Of a stretch of 64,000 nt of DNA, positions 26,969 to 35,663 are shown piece after piece (position 1 is the stretch's first letter; the number at the start of each line of letters is the position of its first letter). The translations under genes were made by a program, and so were the position numbers. Location: assembly GCF_027497235.1 (NCBI RefSeq), contig NZ_CP114902.1, forward strand, positions 4,366,001 to 4,430,000, given 5' to 3'. Source of the stretch: Micromonospora sp. WMMD1128 (GTDB taxonomy: Bacteria; Actinomycetota; Actinomycetes; Mycobacteriales; Micromonosporaceae). The notes beneath the pieces were generated by a model. It was not told the origin of the DNA and did not search any database. It saw only the letters and a list, made by a program, of their open reading frames with translations.

Positions 26969-27343
26969 ATGGCGCGATATCTGATCTCGTTCAACGACGG
27001 CGGGATGGACCACATCCCCACCGAGGAGTTGCCCGAGGTGAGCAAGGCCACGCACGCGGTGACTCAGGACGCCGTGGACGCCGGCGTGTTCGTGTTCGGC
27101 GCGGGACTGGAACGCCAGCAGGCGAGCGTCGTGGCCACGGACGGAATGGTCACCGACGGTCCCTACCCGGAAACCAAGGAGGTCATCGGCGGGTTCGTGG
27201 TCGTCGACGTGGCGTCCCGCGAGGAGGCGCTGGCCTGGGCCGCCCGGTTCGCCGAGAGCTGCCGCTGCGCGCAGGAGGTTCGGGAACTCCTGCCCGATCC
27301 CGAGCTGGACGCGATGCTGTACCGGGCCGACCGGCGATGGTGA
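26969..27343 (+). CDS. YCII/DGPF-domain protein
   Basis: 124 residues. The DGPF-type pattern is clear: T-D-G-P-Y-P-E-T-K-E-V-I-G-G-F near residues 62-76, then an A-L-A-W-A helix. Members are small cytoplasmic alpha/beta-barrel proteins with a conserved His-Asp type site. Many sit beside ECF sigma factors, but none is seen here. Biochemical role unknown. It is convergent with the CBM2/Cip1-like gene, with a bidirectional hairpin between them. Confidence 0.85.
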   Translation: MARYLISFNDGGMDHIPTEELPEVSKATHAVTQDAVDAGVFVFGAGLERQQASVVATDGMVTDGPYPETKEVIGGFVVVDVASREEALAWAARFAESCRCAQEVRELLPDPELDAMLYRADRRW

Positions 27344-27344
27344 C

Positions 27345-27385
27345 GGTCGAGGGTGCGCCCCGTCCACCGGGACACACCCTCGACC
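27345..27385. terminator. Bidirectional terminator hairpin
   Basis: 11-bp perfect arms GGTCGAGGGTG / CACCCTCGACC with a 19-nt loop, lying in the 61-nt gap between two convergent genes. Confidence 0.65.
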
Positions 27386-27404
27386 CCTCCACGTTCCCGC
27401 CGGG

Positions 27405-28658
27405 TCAGCAGCCGATCCGGCTGGACCCGACCGCGACGTCGTCGTACCAGAGGGTGTCCGACCCACCGCCGTAGCTCTCCCAGCCCAGCTTCAGGTCGGT
27501 GAGCTGCGGTCGCCAGGTGCGGTTGTACCACTGGCCGTCGATGTCGTGCGTCGGTGCGCCGTCCGCGGTCAGCCCGGCGACCGCGGACCCGTCCAGCCAG
27601 GTACGGAGCTGACCGGCCGAGCCGTCCACCATGAACTCCAGGCAGGCCCACCGGTTGGTGGGCAGCGGCAGGCTCTGCGCCACGCCGGCCGGGCTCTGTT
27701 CGGGCAGGGTCGCGTCGTCGGAGGCGCGGTTCCACTGCATGGCGCCGTTCTGGCCGCCCATCCGCAGGTCCTTGTTGCCGTCGGCGGCGTCGGTCATCGC
27801 CAGCATGGTGGTGTGGTCGGTGGGCTGGGCGGTGGTGTGCCGGACCCAGATCCGGGCGTACCGGACACTGCCCACGCTGCCGAGGTTCTTGGTGGCCCGG
27901 ATGAAGACGTGGTTGCAGTATCCGGCGGCGCCGTTGATCCGGACCGCCCGGCTGCCGCTGTGGGTGGTGGTCGTGTCGATGGTGGCCGTGCCGGCGCCGG
28001 AGCAGTCCGGGTTCACCACGCTCCAGTCGCCGGACGGCGTCGAGCCGGTCTGGTTCTCGAAGCCGTCGCAGAGCACCGCCCCGGCGCACCCGACCGGCGG
28101 CGGCGCGGTGGTCGGCGGGTCCGTCGTGGGCGGGGCCGTGGTGGGCGGCGCGGTCGTCGGCGGGGCCGTGGTGGGCGGCGCGGTCGTCGGGGGCGGGGTG
28201 GTCGGGTTCATCGTGGTGGGCCCACCGGTCGGCTCGGCCCCGTTGCACGGCACGCCGTTCAGGGTGAATCCGGTGGGTGCGCCGCCGCCGGAGGCGAACG
28301 TGCCCTGCACGCCGAACTCGGTGGAGCCGCCGGCCGGGATGCTGCCGTTGTACGACACGTTACGTGCGGTCACCGTCGTCCCGGACTGGCTGACCGTGGC
28401 GTTCCAGCCGTTCGTGACGCGCTGGTCCCCGCCGTACGTCCAGGTGACGGTCCAGCTGGAGACGGCGGTGTCGCCTGGGGAAACCTTGATGTTGGCGGTG
28501 AAGCCGCCGGGCCACTGGTTGTTCGTGTAGTCGACCCGGCAGCCCTGCGCGGCGGCGGCCGGGCCGGTGAGCAGGGCCGTTCCGGTCGCGGCCACGGCGG
28601 CGGCCAACGCGGCGGCGGCGGCCAGGGTCGGGGCGGGGCGGGCACGGAGAATCGTCAT
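27405..28658 (-). CDS. Secreted CBM2 protein with Cip1-like C-terminal domain
   Basis: 417 residues from ATG 28658, with AAGGA about 7 nt upstream. Signal peptide is about residues 1-38, then an N-terminal CBM2 (N-N-Q-W-P-G-G-F, W-T-V-T-W, N-G-W-N-A-T). A Pro-Thr linker of roughly 45 residues leads to a C-terminal domain starting C-D-G-F-E-N-Q, with Cys pairs, R-Y-A-R-I-W-V-R-H, and W-Y-D-D-V-A-V at the end. This jelly-roll domain resembles the Cip1 family of cellulose-induced secreted proteins and is related to polysaccharide lyases. It probably acts on plant cell wall; catalysis is not established from sequence. Confidence 0.82.
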   Translation of the reverse strand: MTILRARPAPTLAAAAALAAAVAATGTALLTGPAAAAQGCRVDYTNNQWPGGFTANIKVSPGDTAVSSWTVTWTYGGDQRVTNGWNATVSQSGTTVTARNVSYNGSIPAGGSTEFGVQGTFASGGGAPTGFTLNGVPCNGAEPTGGPTTMNPTTPPPTTAPPTTAPPTTAPPTTAPPTTDPPTTAPPPVGCAGAVLCDGFENQTGSTPSGDWSVVNPDCSGAGTATIDTTTTHSGSRAVRINGAAGYCNHVFIRATKNLGSVGSVRYARIWVRHTTAQPTDHTTMLAMTDAADGNKDLRMGGQNGAMQWNRASDDATLPEQSPAGVAQSLPLPTNRWACLEFMVDGSAGQLRTWLDGSAVAGLTADGAPTHDIDGQWYNRTWRPQLTDLKLGWESYGGGSDTLWYDDVAVGSSRIGC

Positions 28659-28911
28659 GGAGGGTCCTTCTGCCATCGAGCGGGGCGGTAGCGGCACGGC
28701 GGCGCGCGTCCTGGACGGACGCGGTGCGACGACGCGCTCCGGTTGCGGCGCGGCGGTGCGCCACAGGGATTGGTCGGTGCTATGACCGATGTGCCCGGCT
28801 CGGGCGGTGCCCGCCCTCAATCTATTGACATATTGCTATTCAATCAAGCAGCCTGGTCCACACTTCGGACACTGATCGACATCGTCAATAGCATCGCGGA
28901 GCATCGATTCC
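28659..28911. other. Divergent promoter region with AT-rich island
   Basis: 253 nt between the Cip1-like gene (leftward) and a membrane-enzyme gene (rightward). GC content drops sharply at 28818-28860, which contains a TTGACA hexamer at 28825-28830. No gene seen. Confidence 0.5.
28822..28891. repeat. CTATTGAC / GTCAATAG inverted pair
   Basis: Perfect 8-bp inverted copies at 28822-28829 and 28884-28891, 54 nt apart. The left copy overlaps the TTGACA hexamer in the AT-rich island between divergent genes. Possibly paired regulator sites. Confidence 0.35.
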
Positions 28912-30735
28912 ATGAATGCCCGGTCCGCCGACGCTCGACCCACCACCGAGAGCGCGAGCCCCGAACAGACCCCCGCCGGAGCGTCACCGAGCGGGCGTGA
29001 CCGGCGACGCCGACCGCGCCCCGAATGGGTTGTCGCGGCCCTGGCCAGCCTGCTGTTGGCGGTGGTGCTGACCTGGCCGACGATGCGACACCCGGCGACC
29101 ACGATCCCGGGCGATCTCGGTGACCCGACGTTGCAGGCGTGGCAGGTCGCCTGGGCGGGACACGCCTTGCTCAACGAGCCCCTCAATCTCTGGCATTCGA
29201 ACACGTTCTATCCCGAGAGATACACATACGCCTACAGTGACACGCTTCTCGGATATGCCCCGATCGGGATGCTCGGCTCCGGATTCGAGGCGGCCGTGGT
29301 GCGGTACAACGTGCTGTACGTGCTGCTGCACGCGCTTGCGTGCTTCGGGGCGTACGCGCTGGCGCGGCAGCTCGGGGCGAACCGGTGGGGCGGCGCGGTC
29401 GCCGGGGTCGCGTGGGCCTTCGCGCCGTGGCGGCTCGCGCACTCCGGCCACCTGAACATCCTGTCCAGCGGCGGCATCGCCCTCGCGCTGGCGATGCTGG
29501 CCCGTGGTCACGGCTGGTCGCTGCGCCACGGATACCGGCCGGAGCGGCGACGGCCCGGCTGGGCACTGGCCGGGTGGCTCGTCGCCGCCTGGCAGGTCAC
29601 CCTCGGCTTCGGCATCGGGTTGCCGCTGGTCTACTTCCTGCTGGCCGCGGTGCTGGTGGCGGCCGGCGGCTACGGCTGGTCCTGGTGGCGTCGGCGGGAA
29701 CGCCCACCGTTCGGCCGCCGGCTGCTGCTCGCGGACCTGGCCGGCGGCGCCGTGTTCGGCACCGTGACACTGCTGCTGGGCCTGGTCTTCCTGCGCGTGG
29801 TCGACCTCAACCCGCAGGCCCAACGGACGTTGGACTGGACGAAGATGTTCTCCCCACCACTGATGGGGTTCCTCACCGCGCCGGCCGACTCGTGGATGTG
29901 GGGCGAACGGCACGCCGCCGCGCGCGAACAGTTGAGCTGGCCGCCGGAGATGGCGCTGCTGCCGGGGATGACAGTGCTCGGGCTCGCCGCGGCCGGGCTG
30001 ATCGTCTCGGCGTACCCGCTGCGGCGCCGGATCGCGCTCGGGCTCGGCGTGCTCGGCACGGTGCTGCTGGGCCTGGGCGCCACGCTCGGCGGGGACGGGG
30101 ACCCCGGCTACCTGACGTTGTCCACGCACCTGCCGGGCTGGGACGCGCTGCGCACCCCGGGCCGGATGATGCACTGGACCAGCCTGCTGCTGGCCCTGCT
30201 GGCCGCCGGGCTGGTGACCGCGCTGGCCGAGTCGCCGGGCCGGCACGCCCCGTCGACCGCGCCGGACGGGTCGCCGGAGCGGCACACCCCCCGCCGTGCC
30301 ACGCGGATCCTCATGCCGCTGCTCCTGCTGGTGCCACTGGGCCTGGTCACCGCGGAGGGGGTCAACACCACGCCCCACCCGGCCGTGCCGACGCCCCCGG
30401 CGGCGATGCGGGCCGCACCGGAACCGATGCTGGTGCTGCCCGCCGGCGGGGTGGGCGACCTGACGTACATGCTGTGGACGACCGACGGATTCCCCCGGGT
30501 GACGAACGGGTTGGCCGGGTTCGAGCCGGTCAGCCAGGCACAGACCAAGGCCGCCATCGCGTCCTTCCCCGACCCGGGCAGCGTGGCGTACCTGCGCGGG
30601 ATCGGCGTGCGTTCGGTGGTGGCCGTGCCGAGCCGAGCTGCGGGGACGCCGTGGGAGGGCATCGAGACGCGACCCGTCGACGGACTGGGCATCACCCGGG
30701 AGGAGCTCGATGGCGCGCTCGTCTACCGCCTCTGA
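28912..30735 (+). CDS. Polytopic membrane protein, GT-C/YfhO-like
   Basis: 607 residues. A hydrophilic Ser/Pro/Arg N-terminus (about 40 residues) is followed by about 10-11 membrane segments. The first extracytoplasmic loop holds G-D-L-G-D-P-T-L-Q-A-W and H-S-N-T-F-Y-P-E-R-Y, reminiscent of the acidic loops of lipid-linked GT-C sugar transferases. A soluble C-terminal part follows. It probably transfers a sugar from a polyprenyl-phosphate carrier at the outer face. It overlaps the polyprenyl-phosphate glycosyltransferase gene by 26 nt, which supports that role. The 5' end of the gene is less GC-rich than its surroundings. Confidence 0.72.
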   Translation: MNARSADARPTTESASPEQTPAGASPSGRDRRRRPRPEWVVAALASLLLAVVLTWPTMRHPATTIPGDLGDPTLQAWQVAWAGHALLNEPLNLWHSNTFYPERYTYAYSDTLLGYAPIGMLGSGFEAAVVRYNVLYVLLHALACFGAYALARQLGANRWGGAVAGVAWAFAPWRLAHSGHLNILSSGGIALALAMLARGHGWSLRHGYRPERRRPGWALAGWLVAAWQVTLGFGIGLPLVYFLLAAVLVAAGGYGWSWWRRRERPPFGRRLLLADLAGGAVFGTVTLLLGLVFLRVVDLNPQAQRTLDWTKMFSPPLMGFLTAPADSWMWGERHAAAREQLSWPPEMALLPGMTVLGLAAAGLIVSAYPLRRRIALGLGVLGTVLLGLGATLGGDGDPGYLTLSTHLPGWDALRTPGRMMHWTSLLLALLAAGLVTALAESPGRHAPSTAPDGSPERHTPRRATRILMPLLLLVPLGLVTAEGVNTTPHPAVPTPPAAMRAAPEPMLVLPAGGVGDLTYMLWTTDGFPRVTNGLAGFEPVSQAQTKAAIASFPDPGSVAYLRGIGVRSVVAVPSRAAGTPWEGIETRPVDGLGITREELDGALVYRL

Positions 30736-31693
30736 CCGGGACGGCGCCGGGACGGCGACCGTACGGTTGTCGCTCGTGGTGCCCTGTTTCAACGAGGAAG
30801 CGTCGGTGGAGCGGTTGCACGAGACGGTGCACGCCGCGCTCGCCGGGCTACCCGACGTGGAGGTCGAGGTGGTGTACGTCGACGACGGCAGCACCGACGG
30901 CACCCTGGAGGCGCTGCGCCGGCTCGCCGCCGCCGATGCGAACGTCCACTACACGTCACTGAGCCGCAACTTCGGCAAGGAGGCGGCGATGCTCGCCGGC
31001 CTGCGGCGGGCGACCGGCGACGCGGTCGTCATCATGGACGCCGACCTCCAGCACCCGCCGCGGCTGCTGCCCGAGATGGTGACGCTCTACCGGCAGGGCT
31101 TCGACCAGGTGATCGCCCGCCGGGACCGGCGTGGTGACCGGTTCGTCCGCACGATGGCCTCGCGGTCGTTCTACCGGGCCATCAACTGGTGGATCGACGT
31201 GCGCCTGCTGGACGGTGCGGGGGACTTCCGGCTGCTGTCCCGGCTCGCGGTGGACGCGATCCTGACCATGCCGGAGTACAACCGGTTCTCCAAGGGCATG
31301 TTCTCCTGGATCGGCTTCCGGACCGTGGTGGTGTCGCACCGCAACGAGGTCCGGCAGGCGGGGCGGAGCCGGTGGACGTTCGGCAAGCTCTTCAACTACG
31401 CCTTCGACGGCCTGCTGTCGTTCAACAACCGGCCGCTGCGCCTGGCGATCTACGGCGGCCTGTTCCTCACCCTCATCGCGGTGGTCTACATGGCCTGGGT
31501 GGTCGCGGACGCCGTCGAGAAGGGCATCGACGTCCCCGGCTACACCACGATCATCGTGAGCGTGATCGGGCTGGGCGGCATCCAGATGATGCTCCTGGGT
31601 GTGATCGGGGAGTACATCGGCCGGATCTACTACGAGACCAAACGCCGGCCGCACTATCTGGTGCAGGAGACCGAGCGCCCGGCCGAGCGGTGA
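30710..31693 (+). CDS. Polyprenyl-phosphate glycosyltransferase (GT2, GtrB/ArnC-like)
   Basis: 327 residues. The GT-A fold has V-V-P-C-F-N-E-E, V-D-D-G-S-T-D-G, M-D-A-D-L-Q-H-P-P (the D-x-D that binds Mn2+/nucleotide sugar) and R-N-F-G-K-E-A-A. Two C-terminal membrane segments (about 240-265 and 275-300) and a final I-Y-Y-E-T-K-R-R-P match enzymes that load a sugar onto undecaprenyl phosphate. It overlaps the upstream membrane protein gene, so the pair likely makes and then uses a lipid-linked sugar for envelope glycosylation. Confidence 0.9.
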   Translation: MARSSTASDRDGAGTATVRLSLVVPCFNEEASVERLHETVHAALAGLPDVEVEVVYVDDGSTDGTLEALRRLAAADANVHYTSLSRNFGKEAAMLAGLRRATGDAVVIMDADLQHPPRLLPEMVTLYRQGFDQVIARRDRRGDRFVRTMASRSFYRAINWWIDVRLLDGAGDFRLLSRLAVDAILTMPEYNRFSKGMFSWIGFRTVVVSHRNEVRQAGRSRWTFGKLFNYAFDGLLSFNNRPLRLAIYGGLFLTLIAVVYMAWVVADAVEKGIDVPGYTTIIVSVIGLGGIQMMLLGVIGEYIGRIYYETKRRPHYLVQETERPAER

Positions 31694-31839
31694 GCCCGCG
31701 TCTCCGCACGGGCGGCGGCGCCGGTTCGCGGAGCGGGTGCCAGCACCACCGGGAATGCGGGAGCCTGCACCGCTGATCCGGCGGCCCGGACGGCGCATCG
31801 TTCTCCCCATCAGGTTCGTCACTGCCACGGGGAGGCGAC

Positions 31840-32565
31840 ATGCCCACGAGGATCGACAGTCCGGCCGCGGCCGGCGTGCCGGCCGGTCGACGCCGGGTGC
31901 GCCGGCAGTTGCGCTGGGCGGTGCCGTTGCTGCTGGTCGCGATCGTTTTCGTCGGGTACGCGCTGCCGCCCTACCTGACGTTCGATCCGAGCCGGTCGCG
32001 GTTGCCGGTCCCGGAGGCCCACCCGCAGTACTATCCGCTGCTCGTCGCGCACATCGTGTTCGGCTCGGTGGCGCTGCTCGCCGGATGTTTCCAGGTGTGG
32101 CCGTGGTTCCGCCGCCGCTATCCGGTCGCCCACCGGTGGATGGGTCGGGCGTACTTCTTCGGTGGCGTCTTCCCGGCCGGCGTCGCCGTGCTGGGGGTGG
32201 CGCCGCTGAGCAGCACCGGCTTCGTCTCCCGGGTCGGCAACACCATGCTGGCGGTGCTCTGGCTGGCCACCGCCGTCGCCGGCTACCGGATGGCGCGGCA
32301 ACGCCGGTTCGTCGACCATCGCCGGTGGATGGTGCGCAGCTTCGCGTTGACCCTGTCCATCGTGGCGAACCGGCTCTGGGTGGTCCTCTTCGTCGTCCTG
32401 CTGACGCCCCAGCTCGACACGACCTACGGCGGCGACCAGGACGCCCTGATCCGGGCCGCGGCCGGCGCCAGCGTCTGGATGAGCTGGGTGGTCAACCTGC
32501 TGGTCGCCGAATGGTGGCTGGAGCGCGGCCCCGCCCGCGGCCGGACCCGGCCGGTGGGGACGTGA
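31840..32565 (+). CDS. DUF2306-like membrane protein
   Basis: 241 residues with about six or seven membrane segments. Features include an H-I-V-F-G-S-V-A-L-L-A-G segment near residue 70, H-R-W-M-G-R-A-Y-F near 105, and F-V-D-H-R-R-W-M-V-R-S-F near 160, the His/Trp/Arg pattern of DUF2306 proteins. Function unknown. The ATG has GGGGAGG about 6 nt before it. Gap of 146 nt on its left with no gene. Confidence 0.78.
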   Translation: MPTRIDSPAAAGVPAGRRRVRRQLRWAVPLLLVAIVFVGYALPPYLTFDPSRSRLPVPEAHPQYYPLLVAHIVFGSVALLAGCFQVWPWFRRRYPVAHRWMGRAYFFGGVFPAGVAVLGVAPLSSTGFVSRVGNTMLAVLWLATAVAGYRMARQRRFVDHRRWMVRSFALTLSIVANRLWVVLFVVLLTPQLDTTYGGDQDALIRAAAGASVWMSWVVNLLVAEWWLERGPARGRTRPVGT

Positions 32566-32730
32566 CCGGCGCAGGCCGTCGCGGTGTTGGTGTCGTCGAT
32601 GGCGGAGTGCCACGGCCGGATCCCGTCCTTCGGGAGGGAACTGTCGTACATCAGCGCGGGTCTATGGGTCTGCGTGTGCGCGGCCCTACCCTCCCGGTGG
32701 GCGGCCGGGTGGGGCCGGTGGGGAGGCCGG

Positions 32731-35232
32731 ATGTCCGATCAGGTGGCGCGTCGTGGTGCCCGGAGAACACCGCCGGGCGTGACCGCGACGGACCGCTCCG
32801 CGAGTCCACTGATCCACGCCGCCGACGCGGCCCGGACCGTGCCGGAACTGGCCGGCCTGCTGCGCGAGCTGCGCCGCCGGGAGGCTCGGCAACAGGGCGA
32901 GACCCAGTTGACGTACCGGCAACTGGCGGCGAAGACCGGCTGGTCGCGAGGGGTGATCGGGGAGTACTTCGCCGGGAACATCCTGCCGCCGACGGAACGG
33001 TTCGACATCCTGATCCGGTTGCTCGGGGCGACCGCCGCCGAGCAGGGGGCGCTGGCCACCGCGCGGGACCGGGTGGAGGAGGCCCGACGGCAGCCGGACC
33101 GGGAGGAGACACCCGCGGTACGGGCCGGCGGCGGGCGGGCCCGCTCCCGGCCGGCACGGCTGCCCGTACCGCGCCAGTTGCCGCCGGCCCTGCCCGGCTT
33201 CGTCGGCCGCGCGGCGCAGTTGGCGCGGCTGGACGCCGGCGACGGCCGGGACGGGCCGGCGGCCGGCGGGCCCGCCTCGACGATCGTGGTCCTGTCGGGC
33301 ACCGCCGGGGTGGGCAAGACGACACTCGCGGTGCATTGGGCGCACCGCGCCGCCGAACGGTTCCCCGACGGCCAGCTCTACGTGGACCTGCGGGGCTTCG
33401 ACGCCACCGGTGCGGTGGTGACCCCGGCGGAGGCCGTGCACGGATTCCTGGAGGCGCTGGGGGTGCCGCCGGAGCGGATGCCCGTCCATCTGTCCGCGCA
33501 GGTCGGGCTCTACCGCAGCCTGCTCGCCGACCGCCGGATCCTGGTGCTGCTCGACAACGCCCGCGACGTCGAGCAGGTCCGGCCCCTGCTGCCGGGCAGC
33601 CCGGGTTGCCTGGTCCTGGTCACCAGCCGCAACCGGCTCGCCGGTCTGATCGCGGCCGAGGGCGCCCGGTCGGTCCCGGTGGGGCTGCTCAGCGCCGCCG
33701 AGTCGTGGCAGTTGCTGGCCCGACGCCTGGGCGCGGACCGGCTGACGGTCGAGCCGCAGGTCGTGGACGAGATGGTCGAGCGCTGCGCGCGGCTTCCGTT
33801 GGCGCTGGCGGTGCTCGCCGCCCGGGGCGCGGCGCACCCGGCCTTTCCGCTCGCCACCCTCGCCGCCGAACTGCGCGAGGCGGCCCGGCTGTCGGACGCG
33901 TTCGACACCGGGGACGCCGGCACCGACGTGCAGGCGGTTTTCTCCTGGTCGTACCGGAGTCTGACCCCACCGGCGGCGCGGCTGTTCCGGCTGATCGGCT
34001 GCCACCCGGGCCCGGAGATCGGGATTCCGGCGGCGGCCAGCCTCGCCGGCCTGCCCCGCGCCCGGATGCCCCGGCTGCTGGCCGAACTGGCCCACGCGCA
34101 CCTGCTCACCGAGCACGCCCCCGGCCGGTTCGGCGCGCACGACCTGCTGCGGGCGTACGCGGCCGAGCTGACCGAGCGGCTCGACCCGGACGACGAGCGG
34201 CAGGCGGCGATCCGACGTGGACTGGACCACTACCTGCACTCCGCGCACGCCGCCGCGGTGCTGCTGCAACCGGGCTGGGATCCGGCCCCACTCGACGACG
34301 CCCCGCCCGGGGTGGTGCCCGAGGAGATCACCGACCCGGCGCACGCACTCGCCTGGTTCCACGCCGAGTACCGCGTGCTCCTGGCGGCGGTGGTGTACGC
34401 CGAACGTACCCGCTGCGACGGTCATGCCTGGCGGCTCGCCCGGACCCTGGTGGACTTCCTGCAACGCCAGGGACGCTGGTCGGACCTGGCCGACGCCCAG
34501 CGGACCGCCCTGACCGCGGCGCGGCGGGCGGGCGAACGCGCCGGCCAGGCCAACGCCCACCGCGACCTCGCCCGCGCCCTGGTCCGTCTGGGCCGGGAGG
34601 AGGAGGCCGCCGGCCACTACCGCAACGCGCTGGCGATCTTCGCCGACCTGGCCGACGACAGCGGGCAGGCCCGCACCCACCGGGCGTTCGGCGCCATGCT
34701 GGACACGCTGGGCCGGTACGAGGAGTCACTGCACCACGCGGCGCGGGCGCTGGCGCTCTACCAGCGCACCGGCCACCGGGCCGGGCAGGCCAGCGCCCGC
34801 AACGCGATGGGGTGGGCGCACGCCCGGCTCGGCCGGTACGGGGCGGCGCGCGAGCACTGCGAGCGGGCGTTGGCGCTGCTGCGCCGCACCGACGACCGGC
34901 ACGGGGAGGCCAACACCTGGGACAGCCTGGGCCTCATCCACGACCGGCTCGGGCACCACCGCCGGGCGATCCGGTGCTTCGGCCGGGCGCTGACGCTCTA
35001 CCAGCGCATCGGTGACCGGTACGACGAGGCCGACACGTTGACCCGGCTCGGTGACTGCCGGCACTCCTCCGGTGACCGGGCCGGCGCGCTCCGCACCTGG
35101 CGGCGGGCCCTGATCATCCTCGACGGCCTGGGCCATCCGGACGTCGAGGGGGTACGCGAGCGGATGGCCCGGGCGTCGGGTGCGTCTCCCGACGCCCGGG
35201 CGACGACACACGTGCCCGACGCGTCCTCGTGA
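32731..35232 (+). CDS. NB-ARC/TPR (STAND) transcriptional regulator without a SARP domain
   Basis: 833 residues from ATG 32731, with GGGAGG 4 nt upstream. The N-terminus (about 30-110) has an XRE-like helix-turn-helix, L-T-Y-R-Q-L-A-A-K-T-G-W-S. NB-ARC follows with P-loop G-T-A-G-V-G-K-T-T-L near residue 190, Walker B I-L-V-L-L-D-N-A, and V-T-S-R-N-R-L. The C-terminal third has TPR helices with repeated A-L-x-x-Y and H-x-R-L-G. The layout resembles AfsR-type regulators, with an HTH in place of the SARP DNA-binding domain. ATP-driven oligomerisation on an unknown signal is likely. The 165-nt region upstream holds nothing else. Confidence 0.85.
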   Translation: MSDQVARRGARRTPPGVTATDRSASPLIHAADAARTVPELAGLLRELRRREARQQGETQLTYRQLAAKTGWSRGVIGEYFAGNILPPTERFDILIRLLGATAAEQGALATARDRVEEARRQPDREETPAVRAGGGRARSRPARLPVPRQLPPALPGFVGRAAQLARLDAGDGRDGPAAGGPASTIVVLSGTAGVGKTTLAVHWAHRAAERFPDGQLYVDLRGFDATGAVVTPAEAVHGFLEALGVPPERMPVHLSAQVGLYRSLLADRRILVLLDNARDVEQVRPLLPGSPGCLVLVTSRNRLAGLIAAEGARSVPVGLLSAAESWQLLARRLGADRLTVEPQVVDEMVERCARLPLALAVLAARGAAHPAFPLATLAAELREAARLSDAFDTGDAGTDVQAVFSWSYRSLTPPAARLFRLIGCHPGPEIGIPAAASLAGLPRARMPRLLAELAHAHLLTEHAPGRFGAHDLLRAYAAELTERLDPDDERQAAIRRGLDHYLHSAHAAAVLLQPGWDPAPLDDAPPGVVPEEITDPAHALAWFHAEYRVLLAAVVYAERTRCDGHAWRLARTLVDFLQRQGRWSDLADAQRTALTAARRAGERAGQANAHRDLARALVRLGREEEAAGHYRNALAIFADLADDSGQARTHRAFGAMLDTLGRYEESLHHAARALALYQRTGHRAGQASARNAMGWAHARLGRYGAAREHCERALALLRRTDDRHGEANTWDSLGLIHDRLGHHRRAIRCFGRALTLYQRIGDRYDEADTLTRLGDCRHSSGDRAGALRTWRRALIILDGLGHPDVEGVRERMARASGASPDARATTHVPDASS

Positions 35233-35260
35233 CGCCGGGCCGACCCAGCCAGCCTCACAG

Positions 35261-35638
35261 TCAGTGCAGCCGGGCCTTCCAGTCCTGCGGCACCCGACCC
35301 CGGGGGCCCGGGGCGGGCTGGTCGAGCGGGCGCGCGTGCGGCTCGGCCAGCTCCGGCCCGTCGGCGTGGAGCTTGTCGTCGGTGTAGTCCCAGAACCACG
35401 ACTCACCGGGCTCGAAGCTCTGGACGAGCGGGTGACCCGAGGTGGCCGCGTGCGCGGTCGCGTGCTGGCCCGGCGAGGAGTCGCAGCAGCCGACGTGGCC
35501 GCAGGCGGCGCAGCGGCGCAGGTGGAACCACCACCCGCCGGCGGACTCGCACTCGAGGCAGCCCGTTCCGCTCGGCGGGGCGGCAGGATCGATCGCCGCG
35601 GTCACGGCCGGTGGCTCCGGCTGGGGCTGGTTGTCCAT
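35261..35638 (-). CDS. UBP-type zinc-finger protein
   Basis: 125 residues. A ZnF-UBP pattern is visible: C-L-E-C near residue 27, C-A-A-C-G-H-V-G-C-C at 43-52, then H-A-T-A-H-A-A-T-S-G-H-P-L-V-Q-S. In eukaryotes this fold binds the ubiquitin C-terminus. Bacterial stand-alone copies occur in actinomycetes without known ubiquitin, so the partner is unknown. Convergent with the NB-ARC gene, 28 nt apart. Confidence 0.88.
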   Translation of the reverse strand: MDNQPQPEPPAVTAAIDPAAPPSGTGCLECESAGGWWFHLRRCAACGHVGCCDSSPGQHATAHAATSGHPLVQSFEPGESWFWDYTDDKLHADGPELAEPHARPLDQPAPGPRGRVPQDWKARLH

Positions 35639-35663
35639 CTCCGGAGCCTACCCACGGGTGCGG

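Noticed and set aside
32731..35232. AfsR/SARP antibiotic activator
   Set aside because: No BTAD/SARP domain precedes the NB-ARC part and no biosynthetic genes are nearby.
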